NCBI GenBank assembly: GCA_025618425.1
Contig: CM046838.1
Coordinates: 17,544,129-17,608,128 of the forward strand
Length of the DNA stretch: 64,000 nucleotides
Direction: 5' to 3'
Source of the DNA: Heliocidaris tuberculata
Taxonomy: Eukaryota; Echinodermata; Echinoidea; Camarodonta; Echinometridae
Notes under the pieces: generated by a model
Told to the model about the DNA's origin: nothing
Database searches by the model: none
What the model saw: only the letters and a program-made list of their open reading frames with translations
Position numbers and translations under genes: made by a program
Shown here: positions 39,001 to 52,200 of the stretch, piece by piece
How positions within the stretch are numbered: the stretch's first letter is position 1
Layout of the letters: each line of letters opens with the position of its first letter

Positions 39001-40612
39001 CACTGCCCTCCAAAAGTTTGGGTACACCTGTAATAAGAACTGATTTCTCATAATCACCCACAGTTTATTTATCGTCAGATATGTTGTACTGTAACAATTT
39101 GGTATCAAACTGAAGAGTAGACATCACCCTTTAAGTTGACACCAGTTTATAACATATACGTTAAGCGTTTCAGGGGGCAGTCATGCGTTAAAAAGGCAAC
39201 CTAACCCCAAAATTACCATAGCCAGCAAAATAAGAATGTCACTGTATGGTTTGGTCAGTCACGGTGCCAGCATTTTTGCCCTTTCGGCATTCTACAAAAT
39301 CTGACCCTGTTTGTAATGATTAATATTACAAATTGGCAAATTGGTTGACTGATATACAATAAGCATCCATATACTCATGCAGAAAACTAGTATTTTCATA
39401 TCAGAAACACATCAACATTTTGGGAACACCACAATGCTTTGGGATTTTCTTTTTTCATGGGAAGTTATATTCTTTACATTAGTGTATACCCTTACAAGAA
39501 AAAATATGACTAAATGAATAATGGTATGTCATGAGATGGAAATTTATTTATTTTTCAGTTTTATTTTATCATGTTTCTGAGCATATAGACTTCTCATCTA
39601 AGAACCTGCCTCTGGCAGCGATCACAGCACTGCACATCCTGGGCATCCGGCTGGTCAAGTTGTGGAGGTAGTTGTTGAGATAGTCACTGGAAATGTCTTT
39701 CTATGCCTTCTGAAGATGAAAAAGTATTGTCTTCCATGAGGACAATGACCACAATCATTATTTAAGGCTTTGCTAAAACTACCTGGAGAAAGAAGAAGAG
39801 AAAGGGCCCACAACTACCTCCACAAGTTTGTCTTCCAGCAGAAAAAATGTCAAGGCAATGTAAAACTACCTTTAGAAAACAGAAGAGAAAGGGGTCCTGA
39901 AAATCATGCTATGGTAAGAGTTGGACAGAAAGGTCCGAGAAAAATGCCCGACAAGTGAGCCTCATCTGCTGGAAATTCTTCAGAAGGCATGGAAAGACAT
40001 TTCCAGTTACTTCATCCACAACTACTTCCACAATTTGACCGGCTGGATGCCCAGGATGTGCTGTGATGATGTCGCTACCAGGGGCGGGTTCTCCGATGAG
40101 AACTCTTTATTATTCGAAACGTGATTAAATAATACTTTCAAAAATTAATAAATGTGCATCTCATGCAAGCATTTATTGATTTAGGCATTATTTTCCTTGA
40201 AGAAGTAACACAAATGCAAAGAATAAACAATAAAATCTGATTTTCCACAAGAAGAAAAGAAAACAAAAAGCAATGTGGTGATCCCCCAATATTGATGTGT
40301 TTATTAGATGAAAATATTAGTTTTCTCTACATGAGTAAAGGATTGATTTACGTATATTAGTCAACATATTTTTTTTTTATATTCATCAGTAAAAACAATG
40401 GTCAGATTTTGTAGAAAGCCGAAAAGGCAAAAGTGCTTGTACAACTGACCAAACCAGTGACCTCATATTTCCCACTAGAAATGATAATTGGGGGGATATG
40501 TTGCCCTTTTAACGCATGACTGCCTCCTGAAACGCTTTTCATATGTTAAAGTGGTGTCAACTTGAAGGCTGATGTCTACCCTTCAGTTTGATACTAAATT
40601 GTTACAGTGCCC
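39001..40612. mobile_element. Decayed palindromic Tc1/mariner-like element
   Basis: After TA the left end reads CACTGCCCTCCAAAAGTTTG, a Tc1-type terminus. Internal arms mirror each other, for example CTGTAACAATTTGGTATCAAA (about 39091) against the block ending 40609, and AAATCTGACC near 39297 against GGTCAGATTT near 40401. Codons for the C-terminal end of a Tc1-type transposase occur twice in opposite orientation: minus strand about 39705-39595 (HNLTSRMPRMCSAV) and plus strand about 39960-40124 (HNLTGWMPRMCCDD). The catalytic core is absent and the outer right end is lost. It encodes no functional transposase. Confidence 0.75.
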
Positions 40613-40812
40613 CAAAAATCATGAATATAATTTTTCCTCATTTCCCCCCTGAAAGCTGGGGGAGGGGGATAATTTTACACACAACCCCCCCCCCCCATTA
40701 AAAAAGCGGGGGATGCATCCCCCCCGCTTTCTACGCCCCTGCACAAAAGTAATGGAAAGAGGGAAGGAGAGGGTGCATTGCATAGCCAAGGGAGCACCAC
40801 AATAATAAAAGG

Positions 40813-40835
40813 GAAGGACAGACAGACAGAGAGAG

Positions 40836-40911
<76 letters not shown>
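40813..40911. repeat. GA microsatellite of about 95 bp
   Basis: A near-perfect GA run with GACA at its left edge. Leu/Ser and Arg/Glu frames through it are artefacts. Confidence 0.9.
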
Positions 40912-40912
<1 letters not shown>

Positions 40913-41780
40913 CAAATTAAAACGTTACATGTAAATCCCTTCTATGAATTTCTTCTCTCTTTTTTACCTAATTACGATTATATAAGTGGAATAAATTAAT
41001 CTAATCATCATTGAATCATTTTGGCTGTTACATTAAGCAACTTCAGGCTTCACATTAAATATTAGAAAAAGTTGTGTTTATAACATGTATTCACTGTTTG
41101 CTCTAAAATAAATATTATCATTATAATACAAATTGATGAGGTGAACCTACTCTTTGGCATTGCTCATATCATAGGATGGCCTGCATTTAGCGCTACATGA
41201 CCTCAAAGTGACATTTAAAAAAATACATTGAATGAGAAAAGAATTTGAGAAAATATTCAAACGATTTTATTATTTCTTAAATTTTTGCCAAGATACGTTG
41301 AATCAGACAGAGAAATCAACACACAAGGGCCGCGGGGCGTTTTTGAATGTGGGGGCTGATTTGATTTCACTCATTATCATTAATGACAATTTTCTAACCT
41401 TTTTCCCGAGATTTTATGACAAGTGTCTACTCAAAAAAGGGGGGCAACAGACCCCCATCCCCCCGATTCCACGGCCCATTACACATAGTAGAGATATGGG
41501 AAATGATTGGAAGGAGGGCTGAAGGGGGATGACATTCAGATTTTGTATAATTTTCTATAATCATTATTTCGGTAGAATTTTTGTCGGCGGCTTCTACATT
41601 TTTGAAGAATCGTTTAATGCCATTTTGCTCCAGTTTTTCGCTCTAGTCCCTATGCCTACTTTTCTTAATGGTAATATTTTATCTACTAACTTCCAGTTTC
41701 CTTAAATTGCGTTTGTTATGATTATTATCTATCACCGCTTTCTTTTTCTTTTTCTTTTTCTTCTGTCTGTAATTTTCTGG

Positions 41781-41966
41781 TATCAATCACAGAACTCCTG
41801 AAGACGTCTTTGGTATCAATGCACTGAAATGGACGTAGAGGGAGTTGGAAATCTCGGCATAATTAAATATTCTCGCGAGATTTCCTGCGGCAGGTTCCAT
41901 TTTCATGCGAAACGAAAGGAAATACTGCCGAAAATTGATAAAACGACCTACAATCAGAGGTCAGAT
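41781..41966 (+). promoter_or_regulatory. YTHDC1 promoter and 5' leader with TCTCGCGAGA palindrome
   Basis: The 10 bp palindrome TCTCGCGAGA is at 41871-41880, 86 bases upstream of the YTHDC1 ATG. This word is a known housekeeping-promoter element, and its vertebrate binder is the BEN-domain protein BANP. The leader from about 41880 to 41966 is moderately CpG-rich and has no upstream ATG in a good context. No TATA box is evident. The exact transcription start cannot be read from the sequence. Confidence 0.55.
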
Positions 41967-41997
41967 ATGTCAGAGCCAGAGCAGGAGGAGAGTAAAG
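41967..41997 (+). CDS. YTHDC1: YTHDC1 exon 1 (start codon)
   Basis: ATG at 41967 opens [10 protein letters not shown], then one base of a split Gly codon, then donor GTGTGT at 41998. The start is supported because the peptide continues in frame into the conserved GGEDVVNVL of exon 2. Confidence 0.8.
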
Positions 41998-44900
41998 GTG
42001 TGTAGGTCTCCTTTTTTTGATAAAATGATTAGATATTGATTGTCATTTTTGTATGATTGTGCAGAGAATGATGAGGTGTAGTGCCGACTTTTGTGATGTA
42101 TTTTTTCAAAGGCTGAAAGCTACATGTACGCGCAGGCTCGATACGAAATCTACATTGTTCTACACTGCACTCCTACACTGCACTACACTCGTACACGCGC
42201 AGGTGACTGCACTGTACTGGGATTGTGACTGAGCTGCTGACGTCTGCCCTGCGATGTCGAGTCAAGAACAATCAGCTCACCAAATCTTTTAAGTTTCCAA
42301 CAAAGTGGCAAATAGTATTAAAAACAAAGAATTAAATCAATAAATGAATATTAACACATTAGTTTGTAAGCCTTTAGCTTTTGGGGAATAATGATTTGCA
42401 AAAGCATGAAAAGCTTGCAAAATGAGAAAGAACCAACATTAAAGTTAAACAAGCAACATTTTTGAGTGAATTCGAATTCCTGACCTAAGTGAAATATGAA
42501 TTATTATCAATTATGATTGGTGCTGTTGTATACCCAGACGTTGTGTGTCCGGACAGGTTGGTTATCCAGACAGGTCATTTTTAAACAGTAAATCGAACAA
42601 CTTTTCATGCATATTGACACAAATCTTTCACAGGATAGGTTGAAAATCATGTGAATTGCAAATATTCCCTGATTTTAGTGTTACTTGATGCATATTTTGC
42701 GTAAAAATAAATCTGAAGGCAAAATTGACAGGCTAGATTTTGTTAAAGCTCATGTACAGTATTGGTAGCAAAAAAGAAATTGGAAAGAAACATGTTAAAT
42801 ATAGTCTCATGTTGTTCTTGTATCAGAAGATGTCTGTAGGAGATCATTTAGTATTTCATCTATGATTTCTGGTGAATTTCAGTGTAAATATCTGTAAGGA
42901 ATGCTTGATCACTGCCATTAGGCTAGGACCCTTCCACCCCGACGGCTCCCCGCACAGCAGTCTTGGGGCTTCGCGTAGAGACAGCGTGTGTGCACTGTGT
43001 GTAGCTACTCATCATTGGTTTTATACACGTGTGTGTACAGTGTATAGCACATGCTGCCTTTTGTTGGGATTTTACGTCCCTGTCCCGGCACATAAATTAG
43101 TTTTTGCCTCTTATTTGTTTAATATTAATGTTTAGGAGGTGAAATCTTCACAGTGTCTTAGTATTGCTGGTATCTTGCTATTTATCAACAAAAATTGAAG
43201 AAATCTGACTAACAGTTTTTGAGGGCTTACCAAAACTTTACATGACCTTTAAGTATCCGAACACACAACCCCCATCCTAATATAGAATTATGGCAAGCCA
43301 AGGGGTTAGGCTAGCGCAATGTGACAGGTTCGATGCGCCAAACTTTTGGTGTAACTGAGCAACGAAAATATCATTTACAGTTGCCAAGAAGAATGAGCAA
43401 TTTTTCTTTATTTTTGGTGATACTATCACTATTTGGAAATCTGGGTAACATTCACATCATTCAGCGCCCAAATCAAGATTTGCATTGATTTAGTACTTGT
43501 TCATAGCTTTAGGACCCTTTCATTTTGACGAACAAAATTTGACACCGCATCGACATCGACTCAAAAATTTATGTATTGACATTCGTCCGTCATAATCTTT
43601 CAGCGATTTTAACTTCAAAATATGTAGAATCAAGTAGACCCTATATACATGTAAAAGAAATTTGCATCAACCACTGAATAAAATGACTTTTTAGCTGCTG
43701 GAAACAAAGTGCGTAGCTTTACTTAGGTCCCTCCATCATAAACAAAATAATTTTAGGTAAAATCTTCCCTTTTCAGCTCATCCGACCACTTCAGTGATCG
43801 GATCATGAAAACTGAAAAAATAATTACGATTTATGGCGGCAACGATGTGGATTTACTTACACATGCAGCTTTTGCTGTATGATTAGGATTACAAAGACAG
43901 CGAGATCGGCACGGAATGTATTGTAGATGAAAAGAGTACAAGGCAGTGCAGATGCGGCATGCTTAATTTAATGCGTAGGAGATATTAACACAATTAAATT
44001 ACCATCTATGCGTGCGAGATATTGGCACAATTGAATTCAGCATGCCGCGTCTGAACAGCTCAGTGTTGCACTGCCTTGTACTCCGTTCATCTACAGCACA
44101 TTCCGTTCCGATCTTGCTGTCTTTATAATGCTAATCGCACAGCAAAAGCTGCACATGAACTGTAAGTAAATCCACATCGTTGCTGCCATAAATTGTAAAT
44201 TTTTTCACATATCTCATGACCCGATCTTGGAAGTGGTCAAATGAGATGAAAGAGGAAGATTTTAGCAAACTCGAAAGGTGGTTTGCAAGGTTCACTGTAT
44301 GTGGAAATGGATGAATCTTGCCTACTGATTTTTTTATTTACTGGTCTCTCCATAGAGGAGATTGCCTCCCGTGTATGGCTTGATGTTCAAAGTCATGTTT
44401 CATAAAACATCAAGCCCGTATGGCTAGGTGAAGGGGAGAGTCCCCCTGGCATCAACTTGATTTTAGTGAAAACAGAGGAAGAAAAATATGAGAAATGGAT
44501 AAAATTTTAAGGGAAATCCTGTTAAAAGTTAAGGATAAGTAGACTAAGTCTAAGACTCTTAGTGATGAAGTTTTAATAAAAGTTGTGAGTGAATCAAACT
44601 GTCATGCATTGGCAACTCGATGTCTTTCCTTGCGAGTAGCAATTATATTTGATTCTGCATGATGTTAAAGGGGCAGTCTAATGAGAACTCATGGGGAAAT
44701 GAAATCGTGCGGAATTTGCAAAAGGCTCGTTTACTTGTACACATAGCACGCCCGTTGTGCGAGGCCGTCGGACTAAGGTCATAAATGATCGGACGGCACG
44801 AAGTTGACCGAACTGGAGCTCGGCGAATACTTCTGGTTTAACCAGTCCCGGGCTCTTAGTCTTGTAACTGGTTGTAACCTCGTTCCCCCAAACAAGTTTA

Positions 44901-46148
44901 GTGTAATGCTGAAATATTTCCAAATACAAAACACGGTTAACTTCTGGTTGATTAGTCTAGCCATCGCTTCTGCACTGCCCTGCCGCGACTCGTTGTCGCC
45001 ACGATTACGTAACTAATCCCAGGCTCTACCAGAGAGCTGGCTCTGTAATTACTTTTCCATATGTTTGATTACTTTCCCACCGCGCGAAATTTAAAACCCA
45101 AGCCAGTCTTATCTCAGAGGTGGTCCAATATGAATCACATGTTTTAGCACGTGCGATGAAAGTCCTTGTATCGAAGTGACACGAAGCTCCGAGTATATTT
45201 TCCTCTCTCATCGGAAATCGCCCATGCAGGCCTACCAAAGTATCCCTTTAAATGTAGAAGTTTAGATTCTTGAGAAGTTATCGAATGAAGTTAAGTTAAT
45301 GATAAAAAAGCTGAGGGTGATGAAGATGAAAATCATGGAAATGATGATACAGTTAACTTTGCCTAAGTGAATCTGTTGGGACCACAAAAAATAGTTCGAC
45401 TTAAGCAAAATTCGACTTAGGAAATGTAAATAACACATGTTCTGCATAGTCTACTAAAAAAAAATGATTTGACTTAGGGAAAGTTCGACTTATGCGACTT
45501 CGAGTTATGCAAGGTTAACTGTAGATGCACTGAAAATTATTGGATAGAGAGTTGCATTAGAAAGATGAGAAAAGTAAAATTTTTCATCAATATCTGCTGG
45601 AGTTGCAACAGTCAAGAGTGTAGGTTGTGGGATGAACTTGGGTAGTTTTGTTTGGTCTGCTGATTCCAGCCACTGTAGCAAATAGCCTTGTCATTAAATA
45701 ACTTGAGAAGAATAACATGCTACATGTATCATTGAAAATTCAAAAGTCAATCAACAGTGGTAAATGTAATGTGCAATATACATATAGGTATCATTTGGTT
45801 TCCACCTACCACTATGAACATGAAGGACAAAGAGAGTGAACAAAATAAACAAGTTAACAACCCCTCATTCTACCCTCTACAATGGTTCTGGTAGTCAAAA
45901 GAACATCCCTTCACTGCTATTCTGTAAAAATATGTAGAACATGTGTCACATGCATTCACCTGTTCTACTTATTTTAAAAGCAGTGAAAGGATGTTCTTTT
46001 GTCTGCCAGAGCAATTGTGGAGAGTAGAATGAGGAATTGTTTATTTTGTCCAATCTTTTTGTCCGTCATGTTCATAGTGTACCCCTTTGTTGTCCCCGCC
46101 GAACGAAGTTCGCGAGGGGACTATGAAACGGGCTCCGTACGTGTGTGC

Positions 46149-46200
<52 letters not shown>

Positions 46201-49200
46201 GTCCGTCCGTCCGTCCGTCCGTCTGTCCGTGTGTGCTCAAATGTTAGAAAATGCTACTTCTCCGTCATTTCTTGGCCGATTTTGATTCCGATTGTTTTAT
46301 CTGATAGGGCTGGGTGGGGGCTTCCAAACTTCTACACAGAATTTTGAAATTCATTAATTATGCAAATTTATGCAAGTTTATTCAAAATCAACGAAAAATG
46401 CTACTTCTCCTCTATTTCACATCGGATTTTGATTCCGATTGTTTTATCTGATAGGGCTGGGTGGGGGCTTCCAAACTTCTACACAGAATTTTGAAATTCA
46501 ATAATTATGCAAATTTATGCAAATTTATTCAATATTGACGAAAAATGCTACTTCTCCTCTATTTCACATCGGATTTTGATTCCGATTGTTTTATCTGATA
46601 GGGCTGGGTGGGGGCTTTCAAACTTCTACACAGAATTTTGAAATTCATTAATTATGCAAATTTATGCAAATTTATTCAAAATTGACGAAAAATGCTACTT
46701 CTCCTCTATTTCACATCGGATTTTGATTCCGATTGTTTTATCTGATAGGGCTGGGTGGGGGCTTCCAAACTTCTACACAGAATTTTGAAATTCATTAATT
46801 ATGCAAATTTATGCAAATTTATTCAAAATTGACGAAAAATGCTATTTCTCCTCTATTTCACATCGGATTTTGATTCCGATTGTTTTATCTGATAGGGCTG
46901 GGTGGGGGCTTCCAAACTTCTACACAGAATTTTGAAATTCATTATTCATGCAAATTTATGCAAATTTATTCAAAATGGCTGAAGGTTCATAATGTTTTCA
47001 TGTTTTATATTTCAGTTGTATACATGCATTGTTGGTATTCTCTTCTTTTGCATGCAGTAACATTATTATTTTATTCACTAAAGTTTTTCACTGAAGTTTT
47101 AAGGTTCAGGCTAGTTAATTTCCACAGATCTGCACTTCCGGCGGGGACATTTATTACGCATTGCGTAATTTACTCATTCACTTGTTATTTTTGGTTTGAC
47201 ATGAAATAATGAATAAAAAAAATGATCACTCTGTGAATCCCCATAATTACTCTGAGCGTGAACAGTCCTTATGTCATTCATTATTACAAATTTCTTTTTC
47301 TTTTTTTTTTTTTTGCTTTTTGTGCTATGTTTTACCAGGAGGAGAAGATGTAGTGAATGTTTTGACAGATATTATGGCACCGGTGGATGATGACTTTGAC
47401 GAAGAAGTTAAGACCACTACACCCGCCAAGAAAGTTGGTAAGTTTTCTTCAGTGGGTCCTTTTCTTAGAAAAGATATCTGGAAGTGATGTTATAGTGCGA
47501 GGGAGAAAGTATAGACTAGTCTTTGGGACAAGGGTACTGGGTAAAGAATATCACAACTGTTTTCGGTGTCATGGTTTACTTTATGATGAAATAACTATAG
47601 TGAATAGTGTAAAGGTACATATAAAGGCCTTTCTGGGGCTATGTGGGGGTGGGGGGCTTAAAAGCCAAACCAAATTATGGGATAGCAAAAGTAGTGACAT
47701 AGTCAATTGGTTTAAACACTTGACTGGAGATGCAAAAATCGTGGGTTCGGTCCCTGTCACGGCACATGTGTTCTTGGGAAAGGCATTATATCTACATTAC
47801 TCTTTCATGTACACGTAAATAAATGGTGTTATATGTCTTTGATTACCAATGTGTGTGTGTGTTTCTTTAAAAAAAGAAAAATTAAAGGGCATGAATAGAG
47901 CAGCCTTAAGCTTTATTATGCCTGTGAAAATAGCATCATGGCAGAATGCTGTGTGGCCTCTTGGTAATTTGAAGTCTCGATTTGTTATTGGTAATTTCAA
48001 ATTCTGAATGTACATTGTAGCCATTTTACATTCTCTGCCTTTATCCACAACTACCTTTGTCTTACAGCAGTAAAGAAAGTCACAAAAACCACCAAATCTA
48101 CGCCACAGACAAAGACTGTTAAAAAACCAGCTAGCCCAGCCACTGCCAAATCAACAAAGGCCCCAGCAGCCACCGAAGAACTAGCACCAAAGACTGAATC
48201 TTCAAGTGAACAACCCCCTAAGACTACCCCTTCAGCCACAGCCACTTCGGCGGCTACCCCAACCGCAACTCCTGCAAAGCAAACAGCCTCAGGGACTACA
48301 CCAGTCACAAAGACCAAGAAGGTCATCAAAAAGACCCCAAGCAGTGCCAAGTCAGGAGGAGCAGCAACAAAGCAGGCAACAGCTAAGCCTACTGCAGGGA
48401 AATCACCTGCTGGGACACCTGGATCAGCGACTAAGAAAAAGCCAGTGAAGGTAGTAAAGAAATCAACACCCGTCCCTCAGAAAGCCAAAGCTACAGCTCC
48501 TGCCAAAAAGAGTGGAGATTCTGGAAGTCAGTCCAAGGCAAACATAGCTGAAAGTGCCAAGGTTCAGGAAGAGACTGCTGTAACACAGGAGGAAGAGACA
48601 GGGGTACTATACACAGTCTTTTCATATTTCATCAGGATTTCGATTTGTTCGTGTCTGATAACTTTTCGTTAAGCTAAAGAAAATTTGATTCTTTATGTCT
48701 TGTTCCCTCCAATTTCCCTTTGTTTTCTGCCTTCATCCTTTTTGTATTATTCAATATTATTTGTTTTCTCATGAAATGAAGATCTGGGCCCCATCTTATA
48801 AAGAGTTGTGATTGATTGCAGATATTTTACAATTGATATCAATCGCAAATTTGTACTTAAGAGAGAGGAGATTGGAAATTTGCGATTGATTGGAGGACTT
48901 GCGATTGAATCAAATCAATCGCAACTCTTTATAAGATGGGGCCCTGATGAAATCTAGACAATATGAAAATTTATTAATATTGTGCTGAATGGACCCTACA
49001 TGCATTTCTATGTGCAGGAAAAATACTAAATATGGAATATTGTATCCCCTACTCGTTTAAAAAAAAACTGGACAAGAAACTGGATGTAAATATTACTTGG
49101 CCTCATATGTGAATATGTGATGACTAGATTATATGTTGCTCTGGTGTTTAGGAGTTTATTTCATTCCATGTCTGCCTATTTTAGTGTTCATTAGTTGACG

Positions 49201-52200
49201 TCTCTCTTCATATCATGGAGAAAATAGCCAAATTAATTTAATACACATGGATCTGTTGTATCGGTCTGTACATGGCTTGCTGAATTACAGTGCTCATTTA
49301 TTCATAAAGAAATTATGTTCTCTGTGAGTGATGCCACACTTCAATTGTTATTGTACCAGCTCATTCTTGTTTCACATTGATATAGTTGTACATGCAAAAT
49401 CAAATTTGACATTTTGACACCATGTGCAAGATTTTTATCACTAATCCATGTTCTTTCTTTTTATTTCCTCTTCAAAAAGGCTCCAGAAAATACTGAGACT
49501 CCTATGGAAACAACTGAAGGTAAGGGTTCTTTGATATTTCTGAAATTTATCTTTTATTAACTTCAACAAAAACGTAACTTTACATCAAGCTATTTGAGCT
49601 GAAAATTATTCTAATGCATTACATTTACTATGCTACATAGATCACTGATGAGAATTTGTTTGTTTTTTTTAAGTTATTATAGTTACTTTGCATATACATG
49701 TAAAATGTATTTTATGCCTCCGCCCACCGAAGGTGGTGTGGGAGGCATGTGGGAGGCATTATTTAACCAAACTTCCATGATGAGGTGCTCAAGCATTCAA
49801 TCGGTTTGTTCTTACAGCATTACCAATTTACTCTACTAAGGTTGAGAGTGGCAGATGTTGATTATTGTCTTGCCAAATAATGCTTTTCTTTTGCATGTGT
49901 AAACCAGATTTAATGCAAAGATAAAAATGCTTGTACAGTAAATATGCTTTTATTGCTCTCTTGAGAACCCCTTGTCAATTGTTTGAGTTAGTGCAGTTTG
50001 ATTAACCATGAAATTTCTGTTCTCTTTAAATTCAGACGACCCAATAAAGGACGTAGACAACTCTGCAGAAATATCCACCGAAGCTGTGCCAGACGTGGAG
50101 ATCAGCAAAGAAGCTGGTGAAGAGGAGGAATACGAAGATCAAGACGAAGACGACGAAGAAGAGGACGACGACCAAGAGGAAGGTGGTGACGAAGAGGACG
50201 GTAGCAACATTGTAGAGGGCGACGCAAACGGAGACGGAGACATGGAGCCGCCCGATTTCAATGATTCATTCGACGTGAGGAGCGAAGCAAGCTCCAGCAG
50301 CTCAGAGAGTCAGATGAGTGAGTTGATTCCGAAGAATTCTTCATGTGTACAACTTGCTGCTGCTTGTACACTGATTCACACTCATATGGACACTGCAATA
50401 GAGCATGTCTTCTTACTTTGTCTAGAACATAAGCAGAAACATTGCAAAACAATTAAAAATCAAAACGTGTGTATCGACATACACTTTATTGGTAATCTGT
50501 TCAGTTTTCACTACATATAGTCTTGCTTCCCATAATCTTTGGTATTGATTTTTTTTCAATAATTTTCTTTCAAAAGTTAGAAATACTTTGAAATAAAATT
50601 TGTCATTGTCTTTGTCATAAAATTTCTACCAGTCTAGGTATAATACATTATTATTAGTATTATTATTACGTTTTTTTGCAGATGAGGTTGAGAGCGATCG
50701 TGATAGCAGGCAGAGGTCTAGAAGAGACAGAAAACGCCAGTTCTCACCAATTGTGTATGAGGGACAGGAAAGATCTGATTCAGAAGGTAAGGAGTTGTCT
50801 CATTAACCCTTTCAAGACAGGAATTATTCAAGGGCTAAAATGATCACATTTCGATCTTCAAATTGGCAACAATGTTTTTCTTTTAGTGCTGCATGTTTCC
50901 AATAAGGTGTAATGTCTTTGAGAACAATAAACAGGGTTAAAATTTTGTCGAAAAGTTGAAAAAATTGCCAATTTTGATGAAAATCAATGATTTTGAACCT
51001 CTCAATGTGTTGCCAATTTAAGGATTTCAAAACTTATTCTCATTTTTAAAATTCCTGGCATCATACGGAATATGGTCATGGAACAAAAATGGACATAGTG
51101 TGTGCAGAAATTTTTGCTCTTTCTACTCATGCATCTGGTATATTTTTCAGAGTTCTGAATCAAAAGTTATTGAGCCAAACCACAAAATGTGGTCCATTGT
51201 CTCGAAAGGGTTAATTAAAAAAAGAAACATCCCGTATGAGTCAATTGCATGTAGTTTATGTTGTTTATATTTTATGTGTGAACAAAGAAATGAAGAGTTT
51301 TTGTTAATTAATCTCTTGATACTTTGTAGAATAGTAAGTTAAATTTATGTAGGTGAACAAGAATATCATGGCTAAGTGCTCCACAGTCATAAAGTATGAA
51401 GTGATAAAAGTCAGTCTATCTGTGCTGCTAAGTTAAAGAATGCTTTCACTAATGAACTTTTAAGAGTCAATTTTAAGGGTTTGATTCTTTGCTTCATTAA
51501 TAAATTTGACTCTACATACCTGCCATGGGAATGATTTTTACAATATATTTCCCTGTATCTGTTTCTCAAAGTAATAATTTTTTTCTGGCCAAACTAAAGG
51601 TAGAACAATGGAATTATCTGGCGAGATTTAATTCACACGGCACGGAAGGGGTAAAAAGCGTCTTGTTTCCAGTCGCTTCAAACTCACAGTGATTTGTGAA
51701 ATCATGGCAAAGTGCGATAACATCTTTTTGTTTGTTTGTTTGTTTATTTCGTGCAGACAGCAGCAAGAAAGCCAAGTTGTCTTCATCTGTCAACGAAGTG
51801 AAAACAGGTACTGAACTGTTTGATATGATATGGCATTACATGTAGGTTGCTTGGCCCCTGTCCCATAATGAGCAAGAGGATGGGAGTAGGGAAGATTGAA
51901 ATCTAACTTGTAGGCCGTAAATATTGTTGCTTACAAAATGTGAAAAGTCGCCCATTTTTATATATAGGGAATGTTGAAGGTACAATTTCTTTCTCTTTCA
52001 GAGGGGGCAGGGGCTATGACACAGAATCAATCAGTCCAAAGCCTTATGGGACAAGCAAAAACCAAAACATGAAATATTTCTTCAGAAAACAAGTTAAAAT
52101 AAGTTGATGACACTTTCTATCTCAGTCTTTATAGTTGATTCTTTTAGAAATTTCAGCAAGTGATATCAAGACCCAGTACCCAGAATAGGAAAGTGCAGAA

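Larger units (their letters stand above)
23461..41780. other. Intergenic DNA without a supported gene
   Basis: About 18 kb with no frame of convincing coding character except decayed transposase codons (39600-40125). It holds inverted-repeat elements, a palindromic array, minisatellites, long TA, GA, GT and homopolymer tracts, and one tRNA-derived SINE copy on the minus strand. Unlisted parts look like unique AT-rich DNA. Confidence 0.55.
41998..47338 (+). other. YTHDC1: YTHDC1 intron 1 (5.3 kb), filled with inverted-repeat elements
   Basis: It contains the foldback at 43770-44262, a TTAA-flanked element (44665-45251), a small MITE (45348-45524) and the element with 147 bp repeats (46091-47149). 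No internal exon is supported. It ends in a long T-rich tract and ACCAG. Confidence 0.7.

Noticed and set aside
48051..48350. Minus-strand Val/Ala/Gly-rich frame of 99 codons
   Set aside because: It is antisense to YTHDC1 exon 3 and only reflects that exon's biased composition.
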